From Parabacteroides sp. AM08-6 (GTDB taxonomy: Bacteria; Bacteroidota; Bacteroidia; Bacteroidales; Tannerellaceae): a DNA stretch of 64,000 bases. A model generated the notes under the pieces. That model was not told the DNA's origin and did not search any database. It saw only the letters and a list, made by a program, of their open reading frames with translations. Shown here one piece after another: positions 24,176 through 34,080 of the stretch. How positions within the stretch are numbered: position 1 is the first letter of the stretch; each line of letters starts with the position of its first letter. The DNA is taken from assembly GCF_003473295.1 (NCBI RefSeq), contig NZ_QRMP01000010.1:29172-93171 (forward strand), read 5' to 3'. The position numbers and the translations under genes were made by a program.

Positions 24176-24326
24176 ACGACAGACAAAAGTTATAACGCTT
24201 GTAAACTTCAGTCTCATAGCTGTACTACTCCTATCTGCACCATATACAACTACAAATTCGGGTGGTATATTTGGATTCAGCACTCTTTTCAATTCTTGTA
24301 TCTCTTCTTTTCTATCTAAAAGGTCC
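24161..24326 (-). pseudogene. Remnant of an AAA-type ATPase gene
   Basis: The minus strand between 24326 and 24161 reads DLLDRKEEIQELKRVLNPN, then a PPEFVVVYGADRSSTAMRL stretch, and stops at a TGA. This resembles the start of Bacteroidales/archaeal-type ATPases, which run 'R-E-x-E-L-x-x-L ... EFVAVYGRRRVGKT'. The P-loop GRRRxGKT is destroyed here (GADRSSTA), an in-frame stop lies just upstream, and nothing of the remaining protein follows. It is therefore a short leftover of a lost gene. The call rests on partial resemblance. Confidence 0.5.
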
Positions 24327-24502
24327 GAAGGTCATAAATTATTGTCCACAGAAATAATTCTTCAACAAAATAATCATAAAGAGCAAAATTTACACGCATA
24401 TTAAAATACAAGAGCCAAATTATCGATAAAAGTAAAAAAATCTCGATTCCTTTTAAACGAAAATGAATACCTACCACTCATATATTATATAGAAGAGAAA
24501 AT
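24327..24502. other. Non-coding region before the fecR gene
   Basis: AT-rich sequence with no TAnnTTTG box close to the fecR start. This fits a promoter read by an alternative (ECF) sigma factor, but I cannot identify its motif. Confidence 0.35.
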
Positions 24503-25477
24503 ATGCAAGAAAAAAATAAAATAGAGTTGTTAAGCCAGGGACTTTTGCACGACACAGAGCCGGAGGAAGGGGATGCCTTGGAAAGATGGAAAGTTGAAAC
24601 AGAAGACAACCGGAAGTTGTACAAACTTTTGGAATCTGTCCGGACCTCTCCTTCCGTTACACAATATGCAGAAGAAGTACGCGATACTATTTTCAAAGAG
24701 CTCAATTCTAAAATCGACAAATCAATAACCCGGCTACGGTGGCTCAGGGTATCGGCTGCGGCAGCTGTTGCTTTTATATTATTAGGACTGACCGGCTATT
24801 TGAGTTATGATGCCGGTTATCAAAGACAGAGCAGCCAACTTATCACACTGGAGAATCCGTTAGGCATGAAAAGCTCGGTTATTTTGCCGGATGGTAGTAA
24901 AGTTACATTAAACGCGGGTTCCACATTGACCTATCCCTCCGCTTTCATTACCGGTGAAAGAAAAGTAAGTATTCAGGGGGAAGGTTTTTTTGAAGTGACA
25001 CACGATACGGAGCACCCGTTTATCGTCACAGCAAATGATATTCAGGTGAAAGTGCTGGGAACAAAATTCAATGTAAAAGCATATTGTGATGAAGATAATA
25101 TAGAAGTGACACTCAGCGAAGGAAGGGTTTGTACCGGACTGGCAGAGGAAGCACCCTATATCATGATGGAACCCAAACAACAAGTCCGCTTCGATAAAAC
25201 CAAAAGGTTATTCTCAAAACGAATTGTAAATCTGGATAACTACATGGCTTGGAAAGATGGAAAATTTTATTTCAACAGTGTGACTTTCCAGAATATTGCC
25301 CGGCAACTGGAACGGAAATTTAATGTCCATATTCATATCGCTTCCGATGATTTACGAAATACAGTATTTACCGGCGATTTTGTTCGGGGAGAAAATCTGG
25401 AACAGATACTGAGAGTAATGACAAGGGACAAACGAATCAAATACAATATAGATGGAGACCAGATATCTATCAAATAA
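24503..25477 (+). CDS. FecR-type anti-sigma factor
   Basis: This 324-residue protein has an N-terminal cytoplasmic part (1-80), one membrane helix (about 82-103), a periplasmic FecR domain (ILPDGSKVTLNAGSTLTYP, then GEGFFEVTHD and VLGTKFNVKAY) and a C-terminal secretin/TonB-like short domain (FQNIARQLERKFNVHI). FecR proteins hold an ECF sigma factor and release it when the partner TonB receptor binds its ligand. The receptor gene follows and has the matching STN signalling domain. The sigma gene is not upstream as usual; the best candidate lies at 35687-36304 on the opposite strand. Confidence 0.92.
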   Translation: MQEKNKIELLSQGLLHDTEPEEGDALERWKVETEDNRKLYKLLESVRTSPSVTQYAEEVRDTIFKELNSKIDKSITRLRWLRVSAAAAVAFILLGLTGYLSYDAGYQRQSSQLITLENPLGMKSSVILPDGSKVTLNAGSTLTYPSAFITGERKVSIQGEGFFEVTHDTEHPFIVTANDIQVKVLGTKFNVKAYCDEDNIEVTLSEGRVCTGLAEEAPYIMMEPKQQVRFDKTKRLFSKRIVNLDNYMAWKDGKFYFNSVTFQNIARQLERKFNVHIHIASDDLRNTVFTGDFVRGENLEQILRVMTRDKRIKYNIDGDQISIK

Positions 25478-25536
25478 GGACAAACTTAGTTAATCATTTA
25501 ATATTCAATCCTATGACAAACACAACGTAACAAAAG

Positions 25537-25574
25537 AAAAATCGGAAAATGCTACCAACATCTTCCGATTTTAA
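25537..25574 (+). terminator. Attenuator-like hairpin between fecR and susC
   Basis: AAAATCGGAA pairs with TTCCGATTTT around a 15-nt loop, followed by only a short T stretch. Such a hairpin may lower or process the message between regulator and receptor genes. Confidence 0.55.
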
Positions 25575-25633
25575 GAGACTTTAGTCTGAAATTTTTAGCA
25601 ACACAATTACAAACCTAAAATCATTACAAAAGT

Positions 25634-28600
25634 ATGAATTTATCTTTAAACAACGGGCAGGCCGTACCAATAAGTCTGCTAAAAAAAGTCATTAATATTA
25701 TGAGAATTACCGTAGTTCTATGCTTGTTGACCACTTTCTGCACATTTGCATCGGTTAGTTACTCACAAACAGCCGAGATATCGCTCGATTTGGAGGGTGT
25801 TACTTTAGGCGAGGCATTCGATGCAGTAAAGAAACAAAGTGACTTTTCATTCTGGTACAGAAATGAAGAAGTAAATCTATCAAAAAAAGTATCCGTAAAA
25901 GCGGATAGAATGCGCATCGACAACATTATGTCGCAACTGTTAGCCGGACAAAACTTATCTTACACGATTGATGAAAAACATATTATCATTTATAAAAAGA
26001 ATGATAATAACGGAGTAAATCAGCAGAGACATCGTATATCCGGTATTATTAAAGATGAATTAGGAGAGCCTATTGCGGGTGCCAATGTTTTCGTGAAAGG
26101 AACAACTATAGGAACAATGACGGACAGTAATGGTCTATTTGATTTGGAAATTGAAAAAACGAATATCCCTTTGGTCGTTTCATATATTGGTTACAACACA
26201 CAGGAAATAGCCATCGGTAACCAGACTAATTTCAACATCCAATTATCACAAAACACACAAAATCTGGATGAAGTCGTAGTTGTCGGATACGGTAGTGTGG
26301 CGAAAAAAGAATTGACATCTGCTATTTCGCACGTTTCAAGCAAAGATTTTCTCAGTGTCAGTAATGTAGACCCTTCTATGATGATTCAGGGAAAAGTGGC
26401 AGGTGTATCTGTAACTAATACAGGTATGGGCGACCCCAACAACCAGGCAAATATCCAGATTCGAGGTATTTCTTCCCGTGCAGCAGGATTAGGTCCGCTC
26501 ATTGTAATCGATGGAGTGCCCGGCGGAAACTTAACAAACATCAATCCGCACGACATCGAATCGATGGACATCCTGAAGGATGGTGCCGCATCGGCTATTT
26601 ACGGTACACGAGGCAGTAACGGTGTCTTATTAATTACGACAAAGAAAGGGAATCGTGACGGACAATTACATGCTTCTTATACCGGAACTGTAAGTGCAAA
26701 CTTTATGGTACATGATTTGGAACCATTGGATGCTGAAGAATTCCGTAAATATCGTGTGCCGAACAATCAGGGAGTAGATCAAGGAGGAAACACGAATTGG
26801 TTGGATGAAATCACCCGTACCGGTTTCGCCCATCAGCATACGTTAACCCTTTCCGGAGGTGATTCCAGAAGTAATTATCGTGCCAGTATCGATTTTAAAG
26901 ATGCTACCGGTATTGATATCCGTTCGGACCGTAAAGAATATGGAGCACGTTTTTCTCTTAACCATACAACGAAAAGCGGATTACTGAATTTCTCCGCAAA
27001 TATAAGCCCGCGTTTCGTTTATCGGAATAATTCGGACTGGAGCGTATTTAAAGCTGCATTGGAAGCGAATCCCACAACTCCGGTTTTCGACCCGAAAGTA
27101 CCCGGACAATATTCCAACTTTAACGGACAGGCAGCCGATATGAATCCGGTTGAGTTATTGAAATTAGACGAAAGCGGCGGTGAAACCAAGTTATTGGACT
27201 GGGATGCTACGATGAAATTGAATTTATTGCCACTGTTGGCTAAAGACGGAGCATCCATTCATTCTTTAAATACCCAGGTTACATTAGCTCAGCAGCAAAA
27301 TGACAACTTTAATTTCTGGTTCCGTCCAGCTATCAGCACGATGGCACAAAACAACGGGCGTTCAGGAGAAGCCAGCCGTGATTATGGCAAATCACGCCAG
27401 GAAAGTTTGGAATGGTTGATAAACTACGCCATGGAAAAGAATGAACACCGGCTGAAAGTCATGGGTGGTTATTCTTATCAGTATTTCCAAAATTCAGGAA
27501 TGTCGGCAGCCAACAAAGATTTTCCTTCCGATATCCTCAGCTACAACAACCTTTCACAAGGTGAATGGGCAAAAGAAGAAGGTCGCAATGAAATGGGAAG
27601 CTATAAGAATGATTCCAAGTTAATCGCATTCTTCGGCCGTGTCAATTACGACTACAAAGGACGTTACCTGTTCACCGCTTCTTACAGGTACGAAGGTTCT
27701 TCCAAATTCGGAAAGAACAACAAGTGGGGAAGTTTTCCTGCCGTATCTGCCGGTTGGCGTATAAGCGATGAAAGCTTTATGAAAAATCTTACCTGGATTA
27801 ACGACTTGAAAATACGTGGCGACTTTGGTGTTACCGGTAACCAGAATTTCGACAGTTACAAATCGCTGGCAACTATGCAAGGATTTGGTAGTTACTATTA
27901 TGAAGGTTCGTACTTCACGGTATGGGGTCCGGCAAAGAATCCGAATTATAACCTAAAATGGGAAAAAGGACTCAACTGGAATGTCGGGGTGGACTTTACT
28001 TTGTTCAGCAACAAGGTATATGGTTCATTAAACTACTATAGTCGCAAACAACAGGATCTTCTGGGTGATTATAATGTTCCTGTTCCTCCCTATTTGTTTG
28101 CTAATACATTCGTAAACGTAGGAACAATGCGGAATAAAGGTATTGAAATCGATTTGAATGTACAGGCTGTGAAAACAAAAGATTTCAGTTACAACATCGG
28201 TTTTGTCGGTTCGACAAACAATAATAAATTCCTGCATTTCTCCAATAATGAATTTACAGGACAAGCATATCAGGATGTCTGTAACATGGAATCACCGGGA
28301 AATCCAGGAAGTCTTCAACGAATGGAAGAAGGACAGCGCTTAGGTAATTATAATACTTGGGCATACGCCGGTATTGATGAAAATGGAAACTGGTTGGTTT
28401 GGAATAAAGATAATACGGAAAAAATACCTATTGACAAAGCACTCCCTGAAGATAAGCGGATTACCGGCAACGGATTACCTAAATTCACAGCTTCTTTAAG
28501 CAATACTTTTACTTATAAAAACTGGGATTTGACAGTTTATCTGCGCGGAGCTTTCGGTTATGATTTATTCAATGTACATGACCTTTATTATGGGTTACAA

Positions 28601-28933
28601 AGTGCTCCTGGAAATGTCCTGAAAAAAGCTTATGACAAAAATGTCGCTATAACTTCGGGACAAAATGTATTGACAGACTACTTCCTGGAAAAAGGTGATT
28701 ATGTAAAATTGGATGTTCTAACATTAGGATATCGTTTCAATATCAATAATAAATGGCTGGATAGTATCCGGCTGTATGCAACAGGTAAGAATCTGGCTAC
28801 TATTACAGGTTTCAGTGGTGTAGACCCTGCAAGTTATCAAATGAACGGTTTGACTCCCGGCACAAACAACGGTACCAGAAATTATTATCCGACAACAGCT
28901 CAATTACTGTTCGGTTTACAATTGGATTTCTAA
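25634..28933 (+). CDS. SusC-type TonB-dependent outer-membrane receptor with STN domain
   Basis: This 1099-residue receptor has a signal peptide with a long N-region (cleavage near residue 45), then an STN signalling domain (about 56-122). A carboxypeptidase-like beta-sandwich follows (about 143-215, HRISGIIKDELGEPIAGANV). Then come the TonB-box region, the plug (SGV and 'QIRGISSRAAG' motifs) and a 22-strand barrel ending in LLFGLQLDF. It imports an oligosaccharide or glycoside across the outer membrane with the SusD-like lipoprotein encoded next. The STN domain signals to FecR. The ligand is unknown; the downstream enzymes suggest a rhamnoside, nucleoside or other modified glycoside. Confidence 0.93.
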   Translation: MNLSLNNGQAVPISLLKKVINIMRITVVLCLLTTFCTFASVSYSQTAEISLDLEGVTLGEAFDAVKKQSDFSFWYRNEEVNLSKKVSVKADRMRIDNIMSQLLAGQNLSYTIDEKHIIIYKKNDNNGVNQQRHRISGIIKDELGEPIAGANVFVKGTTIGTMTDSNGLFDLEIEKTNIPLVVSYIGYNTQEIAIGNQTNFNIQLSQNTQNLDEVVVVGYGSVAKKELTSAISHVSSKDFLSVSNVDPSMMIQGKVAGVSVTNTGMGDPNNQANIQIRGISSRAAGLGPLIVIDGVPGGNLTNINPHDIESMDILKDGAASAIYGTRGSNGVLLITTKKGNRDGQLHASYTGTVSANFMVHDLEPLDAEEFRKYRVPNNQGVDQGGNTNWLDEITRTGFAHQHTLTLSGGDSRSNYRASIDFKDATGIDIRSDRKEYGARFSLNHTTKSGLLNFSANISPRFVYRNNSDWSVFKAALEANPTTPVFDPKVPGQYSNFNGQAADMNPVELLKLDESGGETKLLDWDATMKLNLLPLLAKDGASIHSLNTQVTLAQQQNDNFNFWFRPAISTMAQNNGRSGEASRDYGKSRQESLEWLINYAMEKNEHRLKVMGGYSYQYFQNSGMSAANKDFPSDILSYNNLSQGEWAKEEGRNEMGSYKNDSKLIAFFGRVNYDYKGRYLFTASYRYEGSSKFGKNNKWGSFPAVSAGWRISDESFMKNLTWINDLKIRGDFGVTGNQNFDSYKSLATMQGFGSYYYEGSYFTVWGPAKNPNYNLKWEKGLNWNVGVDFTLFSNKVYGSLNYYSRKQQDLLGDYNVPVPPYLFANTFVNVGTMRNKGIEIDLNVQAVKTKDFSYNIGFVGSTNNNKFLHFSNNEFTGQAYQDVCNMESPGNPGSLQRMEEGQRLGNYNTWAYAGIDENGNWLVWNKDNTEKIPIDKALPEDKRITGNGLPKFTASLSNTFTYKNWDLTVYLRGAFGYDLFNVHDLYYGLQSAPGNVLKKAYDKNVAITSGQNVLTDYFLEKGDYVKLDVLTLGYRFNINNKWLDSIRLYATGKNLATITGFSGVDPASYQMNGLTPGTNNGTRNYYPTTAQLLFGLQLDF

Positions 28934-28959
28934 TGTTCAACCTTAAAAAATCAGATTTT

Positions 28960-30690
28960 ATGAAATACAAAAATATTATAAGCTATGTGGGAGGTATCCT
29001 TTTGTCGACTGTTGCATTTTCATGTACCGACCTGACAGAAAATGTATATGACCAGATAGTTACAGAGAACTATTATAATACAAAAGACGATGTTATCCGT
29101 GCTACATTCCGACCTTTCGAACACGCTTTTTGGAGCATCGGAACACGTTTCACCATTAATGAAGAAACAACAGACCAGTTAGGGACATGGAATCGTGACG
29201 GTTGGTGGGTTGACGGTCAGGTATGGCAGCGTTATCATTATCATACATGGACCATTGAAGATGATATCAGCGAATGGGATGCCTGTTTCACCGGTATTAT
29301 GCAATCTTGTTCCGTATTGGATGACTTTAAGGAACTCGACCCGGAGCGATTTAAAATGAGTCAGGAAGAATTTGACGCTTTCTCCGCGCAAATCCGGACA
29401 TTACGAGCCTGGTTCTATATTCGTTTGCTGGACGCATACAGGAACATTCCTTTAGCAATCAGCAAAGATGCCAGTCTGAACTCACAAGGGCAAGTTTCAC
29501 CGGAAGTTATATTCAATTTCATCGAAACAGAATTAACCGAAAGCATCAATCTGCTACCTCAAAAACAAGGTTCAAACGGGAATGGAGGAAATCAGGGACA
29601 ATGGAATCAGGCAGGTGCTGCGGCTTTATTGGTCCGCCTCTATCTAAATGCAGAAAAATGGATAGGTAAACCCATGTATGACGAATGTGCAAACTATGCG
29701 CAAAAAATTATCAACGGCGATTATGGTTTTTATGAAATAGCCAGTCGGTGGGATGCACCGTATGACTGGAATAACGAAACCTGCAATGAAGTTATCTTCG
29801 GTTTTCCGGGAAGCTACGGACGTAGCCACTGGCACTACGAAACAGATGTTTACAGATGGTGCTTACCGGCGAATGCCCAATATTATCTGGGAACAATAAA
29901 ACAAGGAGGTTTTAATCCGAAATATGCTTTACAACCCAGCCACGATATTGAAGGAAATCTTTATAATTTCACTTTAGGTATGCCGGCCCATAAATTCCAG
30001 AAATATCCGGAAGATTGTCGTTTGAAGAAATACAGAAATCTGGGGAACAACACGCGTGAGGGAATGTTCCTTTACGGCTATCTGGAATATGAAGAAGGAG
30101 GAAAAACTAAAAAAGTAACATCTCCGTCAAATGGCTTACCCCTATATATACGTGACCAGGTCGGTGTATTCCACGGGATAGCTCCGGGAGAAATTCCGGA
30201 AAATAAAGTCTCCGATATGAAAAACGGCGACCATAATTCAGGTTGGCATTTTGCAAAATACCCGTTCTACAAAGACGAAGACGAAGGTAAACAGGAAGCG
30301 GATTATTCAGAAATCAGGCTGGCGGAAATTTATTACTCGCTGGCGGAATGCAAGTTCCGATCGGGAGATACTGAAGGAGCCGGAAGATTATTAAACCAGG
30401 TCCGTAAACGTTATTACCCGACCGAGAAATATCAAGAATACCTATATGCTCCGGAAGGAAATGCACAACTGACAGAAAATGAATTGATTGATGAATGGGG
30501 ACGTGAGTTTTTCGCCGAAGGACGCCGTCGTACGGATTTATGTCGCTGGAATAAGTTTACAACCGGTACTTGGTGGGACAAGCAACCGGATGCCGACAAT
30601 CATACCGACATCTTTCCCATCAAGCGGACAACCTTAGGTTCCAATCCGCATCTTGAACAAAATCCGGGATACGACGATATATCTCGTTAA
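28960..30690 (+). CDS. SusD-like surface glycan-binding lipoprotein
   Basis: This 576-residue lipoprotein has the signal MKYKNIISYVGGILLSTVAFSC, with lipid cysteine C22. I chose ATG 28960 because it begins the signal directly; an in-frame ATG at 28933 overlaps the susC stop codon. SusD features: TPR-type helices, 'QIRTLRAWFYIRLLDAYRNIPL' in the first half, and 'WGREFFAEGRRRTDLCRWN' near the end. It caps the SusC channel and binds the glycan at the cell surface. It is cotranscribed with susC. Confidence 0.92.
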   Translation: MKYKNIISYVGGILLSTVAFSCTDLTENVYDQIVTENYYNTKDDVIRATFRPFEHAFWSIGTRFTINEETTDQLGTWNRDGWWVDGQVWQRYHYHTWTIEDDISEWDACFTGIMQSCSVLDDFKELDPERFKMSQEEFDAFSAQIRTLRAWFYIRLLDAYRNIPLAISKDASLNSQGQVSPEVIFNFIETELTESINLLPQKQGSNGNGGNQGQWNQAGAAALLVRLYLNAEKWIGKPMYDECANYAQKIINGDYGFYEIASRWDAPYDWNNETCNEVIFGFPGSYGRSHWHYETDVYRWCLPANAQYYLGTIKQGGFNPKYALQPSHDIEGNLYNFTLGMPAHKFQKYPEDCRLKKYRNLGNNTREGMFLYGYLEYEEGGKTKKVTSPSNGLPLYIRDQVGVFHGIAPGEIPENKVSDMKNGDHNSGWHFAKYPFYKDEDEGKQEADYSEIRLAEIYYSLAECKFRSGDTEGAGRLLNQVRKRYYPTEKYQEYLYAPEGNAQLTENELIDEWGREFFAEGRRRTDLCRWNKFTTGTWWDKQPDADNHTDIFPIKRTTLGSNPHLEQNPGYDDISR

Positions 30691-30697
30691 TATTTAT

Positions 30698-30731
30698 GTG
30701 AGGAAAGATATTTATTCGTATCTTTCCTCAC
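30698..30731 (+). terminator. Strong intercistronic hairpin after susD
   Basis: GTGAGGAAAGATA pairs perfectly with TATCTTTCCTCAC around 8 nt. There is no T run, so it probably stabilises or partly attenuates the susCD message rather than ending the operon. Confidence 0.6.
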
Positions 30732-30751
30732 TAAAACTTAAATTTAATATC

Positions 30752-32062
30752 ATGATATCAAGAAGAAATTTTATTCGCAATTCGGCATCCGCTATTGCCG
30801 CAGGACTGGTTATGCCGTCCATTCTAAATGAAAGCAGCATGTTTGCCCATGCTGTCGGAGCTAACGATAAAATAAATGTAGCATTAATCGGATGCAAAAG
30901 TATGGGATGGGCTGATTTATCGGATTTTCTAATTCATCCGGAAGTGGATTGTGTCGCTTTATGCGACATTGACAAAGGTGTTCTGGAAGGAAGAGCTGCC
31001 GAAGTCGAAAAAATGAGGAACAAAAAACCTGTACTTTATGGCGATTACAGGAAAGTGCTGGAAAGAAAAGATATAGATGCCGTAATTATAGGAACACCGG
31101 ACCATTGGCATTGTTTGCCGATGGTGGACGCATGTGCAGCCGGAAAAGATGTATATGTAGAAAAACCGATTGCAAACTCGATTGCGGAATGTGATGTAAT
31201 GGTGGCCGCCGCTAAAAAATACAATCGTGTCGTTCAAGTGGGACAACAGCAACGAAGCGGTAATCACTGGCACGAAATGAAGAAATATATCGATAGTGGG
31301 AAATTAGGAAAAATCGCCCGTGTAAATGTCTGGGCTAATTTCAATTATGCCGCCATACTCAACCCTGTACCGGACGGTCCCGTACCTGCAGGAGTTGATT
31401 TCGAAACTTGGCTGGGTCCGGCTCCCAAAAGAACTTTCAACGAACGAAGATTTCATGGACTGTGGAGAATGTTCTGGGATTACGGAGGCGGACTTTTGAC
31501 AGACTGGGGAGTCCATCTTTTAGACATGGCTCTCTGGGGTATGAATGTAAAAGGTATGCCGAACCGTATACTCAGTTCGGGTGGCAATTTTGCTTATCCG
31601 GATGATTATGCGGAAACATTCGATACCTTGTCCGTTATCTACGAATATGATGATTTTATCATTCAATGGAGTAATGTAGCCGGAACGGAAAGCGGTCCTT
31701 ACGGACGAAATTACGGTCTTGAATTTAAAGGGACGAACGGCACATTGATTGCAAACCGTGAAAGTTGGGAAGTTCTTCCGGAACAAAATAAGATAGAGGC
31801 TATAAAAAGTATGCCGAATTTCCAGGACCACAAAGACCATGTCACCAATTTCCTGAATTGCATGAAAAGCCGGGATATGAACACAGCTTGCACCATAGAT
31901 AACGGTAGTTTATGTGCCAAATATGCTCATCTGGGAAATATCTCTGCACGCGTCAAATCTGCGCTTGTATATGACGATGCAAAGAAAAAGTTCGATAATG
32001 CCGAGGCCAATAAATTAATTAAGCCCAACTATCGTAAACCGTGGAAATTCCCGGAATTATAA
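30752..32062 (+). CDS. Gfo/Idh/MocA family oxidoreductase, Tat-exported
   Basis: This 436-residue protein starts MISRRNFIRNSASAIAAG with a Tat twin arginine. I chose ATG 30752 because an in-frame ATG upstream lies inside susD. The NAD(P)-binding fold has VALIGCKSMGW, ALCDID and the cofactor-site EKP (VEKPIANSIAECD). Family members oxidise sugar or cyclitol hydroxyls. It is probably a periplasmic sugar-3-dehydrogenase-like enzyme, since related pairs with TIM-barrel partners make or resolve 3-keto sugars. It lacks the GH109 motifs seen at 3.7-5.1 kb. The exact reaction is inferred. Confidence 0.85.
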   Translation: MISRRNFIRNSASAIAAGLVMPSILNESSMFAHAVGANDKINVALIGCKSMGWADLSDFLIHPEVDCVALCDIDKGVLEGRAAEVEKMRNKKPVLYGDYRKVLERKDIDAVIIGTPDHWHCLPMVDACAAGKDVYVEKPIANSIAECDVMVAAAKKYNRVVQVGQQQRSGNHWHEMKKYIDSGKLGKIARVNVWANFNYAAILNPVPDGPVPAGVDFETWLGPAPKRTFNERRFHGLWRMFWDYGGGLLTDWGVHLLDMALWGMNVKGMPNRILSSGGNFAYPDDYAETFDTLSVIYEYDDFIIQWSNVAGTESGPYGRNYGLEFKGTNGTLIANRESWEVLPEQNKIEAIKSMPNFQDHKDHVTNFLNCMKSRDMNTACTIDNGSLCAKYAHLGNISARVKSALVYDDAKKKFDNAEANKLIKPNYRKPWKFPEL

Positions 32063-32081
32063 TCTTTAATGATTGAAATAA

Positions 32082-33020
32082 ATGCAGAATATCAAAATTT
32101 CGAGAAGGAAAATGTTGATTAGTTCAAGTTTGGCTCTGTTAGGAGTCAAACTTGGAACTGCTGCCCCGGCAATTTGTTCCACATCATCTCCTAAGAGAAT
32201 GCCTTTCCGGATAAGTCTCAATACTTCTACTATTTCCGGATATAATCTGCCTGTCGAACAACAAATTGAATATTGTGCCGAAGCAGGCTTCGAGGGTATT
32301 GAACTTTGGACAAAAGATATAGAAGCCTATGTCGAAAAAGGGGGAAGCTATCGACAACTTGCCGGCAAGCTTCAGGCTGCACATCTCATACTCGAAAATA
32401 TCATCGGATTTTCGCCCTGGATTGCAGGAGGAAAAGGAATGGACGAAATGCTGAAAGAGATGGATATGGCTGCCGCTTTAGGAAGCCGTTGCATCGCTGC
32501 TACAGCTTTAGGTATCGACCAATTAGACCGGAACGATTTCGAGAGATATTCCGATAATTACCGCAAGATATTAGAGTATGGAGAGACTATCAATGTACGC
32601 CCGTTATTGGAAGTATGGGGCTCCGGGGCTTTAAACCAAGTGGCTGACGCCGCCCGGATTGCTTTAGGAACCGGACATCCGAAAGCCTCAATGCTTCTGG
32701 ATTTCTATCATCTTTACCGGGGTAATAATTCTTTTGACAGTCTACATCTAATTAATGGAGCGGAACTTCCTGTTTTTCATATTAATGATTATCCTGCTAC
32801 CCCTGCCCGAACCGAATTGTCGGATGCGGACCGGGTTTATCCGGGGGACGGTATTTGCCCGTTCGATAAACTGTTGCCCCTTTTATATGAAACCGGGTTC
32901 CGGGGAGCATTATCACTCGAACTTTTTAATCCTGCATACTGGACAGGAAAAGGTGTAAAGAAAGCATTGGAAACAGGATATAAAAAAGTTTCGACAGTCA
33001 TTGCACAAGCAATGAAATAA
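32082..33020 (+). CDS. Sugar phosphate isomerase/epimerase-like TIM-barrel protein, exported
   Basis: This 312-residue AP-endonuclease-2-type TIM barrel has a Tat-like signal (ISRRKMLISSSLALLG). Metal or acid residues appear in GIELW, PLLEVWG, MLLDFYHLYRG, FHINDYP and SLELFN, the strand-end positions used by xylose-isomerase-like enzymes. It follows the oxidoreductase by 19 bp. The pair is typical of pathways that oxidise a sugar and then isomerise, epimerise or cleave the keto intermediate. Export signals on both place the chemistry in the periplasm. The substrate is unknown. Confidence 0.82.
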   Translation: MQNIKISRRKMLISSSLALLGVKLGTAAPAICSTSSPKRMPFRISLNTSTISGYNLPVEQQIEYCAEAGFEGIELWTKDIEAYVEKGGSYRQLAGKLQAAHLILENIIGFSPWIAGGKGMDEMLKEMDMAAALGSRCIAATALGIDQLDRNDFERYSDNYRKILEYGETINVRPLLEVWGSGALNQVADAARIALGTGHPKASMLLDFYHLYRGNNSFDSLHLINGAELPVFHINDYPATPARTELSDADRVYPGDGICPFDKLLPLLYETGFRGALSLELFNPAYWTGKGVKKALETGYKKVSTVIAQAMK

Positions 33021-33053
33021 GTTGTATTTTTAACGAATAAATAACTTCATGAC

Positions 33054-34040
33054 ATGAAAAACTATTTTTTGCTTTTCTCTTTATTACTCTGCATCGCTTG
33101 CAGTAACAACAGAACAAACGGAGCGGTTAATCTGATTTTCGATACCGATATGGCACCGGATTACGATGATGTCGGAGCTTTAGCTTTGCTGCATGCACTG
33201 GCAGACTCGGGAGAAGTGAACATTCTGGCAACTGTCTCTTCCAATAAATGTCCAACGGCTGTTCCTTGTATCGAAGTAATTAATACTTATTTCGGACGAC
33301 CGGATATTCCAACAGCTGCCGTACGTGGAGAAGCGGCAGATCGCACGACATGGCATAGCGGATTACGCTGGACGGAAGAATTACCTAAAAAATATCCGCA
33401 CCGGACAAAAGCGACGGCAGACAGCGAAGATGCCTTGAAGCTCTATCGCCGTATTCTGAGTCAGCAACCGGACAAAAGCGTAACAATCGTCACGGTCGGT
33501 TTCTTCTCCAATTTACAAAATCTGCTCTTGTCTCAGGCAGATGAAATTTCCCCATTATCCGGAAAAGAACTAATCGATAAGAAAGTAAAACAATTAGTAT
33601 CGATGGCCGGAGCTTTTCCTGAAGGAAAGGAATTTAATGTCTATGTAGATGCAAAAGCGTCCCAATATATTATGAAAGAATGGCCGACCCCTATTCTGTT
33701 CAGTGGTTTTGAAATCGGTTCTCAAATATTTACAGGCAAACGACTGGTCGAGAGTGGCATCAAAAACAATCCGATTGTGGACACTTATACCATGTGTCTG
33801 CAGCAGGATGATCCCAAAGGGCGGGATAGCTGGGATCAGACTGCTACATTGGTGGCTGTCCGTGGAGCTTCTAAATATTTTGATGTGGAATATGGTACAA
33901 TTACAGTCAATGACGATGGCAGCAATACTTGGAAAAAAGACCCGAACGGCCAACATGCTCATCTGATTTTTAAAATGCCTAAAGAACAATTGACTGCTGA
34001 AATCGAGCATTTAATGATGCATTTGCCTCAAAAGAAGTAA
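33054..34040 (+). CDS. Nucleoside hydrolase-family lipoprotein
   Basis: This 328-residue lipoprotein (lipid cysteine C16, LLCIACS) belongs to the inosine-uridine nucleoside N-ribohydrolase fold. The N-terminal calcium/ribose motif is FDTDMAPDYDDVGA with D30, D32, D36, D38 and D39. It replaces the classical DTDPGxDD by a one-residue longer loop that is common in Bacteroidetes relatives. It would cleave N-glycosidic or related bonds to ribose-like sugars outside the cytoplasm. Its place between a sugar isomerase and a GH78-like enzyme suggests a glycoside rather than salvage of free nucleosides. That role is inferred. Confidence 0.85.
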   Translation: MKNYFLLFSLLLCIACSNNRTNGAVNLIFDTDMAPDYDDVGALALLHALADSGEVNILATVSSNKCPTAVPCIEVINTYFGRPDIPTAAVRGEAADRTTWHSGLRWTEELPKKYPHRTKATADSEDALKLYRRILSQQPDKSVTIVTVGFFSNLQNLLLSQADEISPLSGKELIDKKVKQLVSMAGAFPEGKEFNVYVDAKASQYIMKEWPTPILFSGFEIGSQIFTGKRLVESGIKNNPIVDTYTMCLQQDDPKGRDSWDQTATLVAVRGASKYFDVEYGTITVNDDGSNTWKKDPNGQHAHLIFKMPKEQLTAEIEHLMMHLPQKK

Positions 34041-34080
34041 TATCCCGTATAGTTTGTGTTTTAATTTAATATAGTATCTC

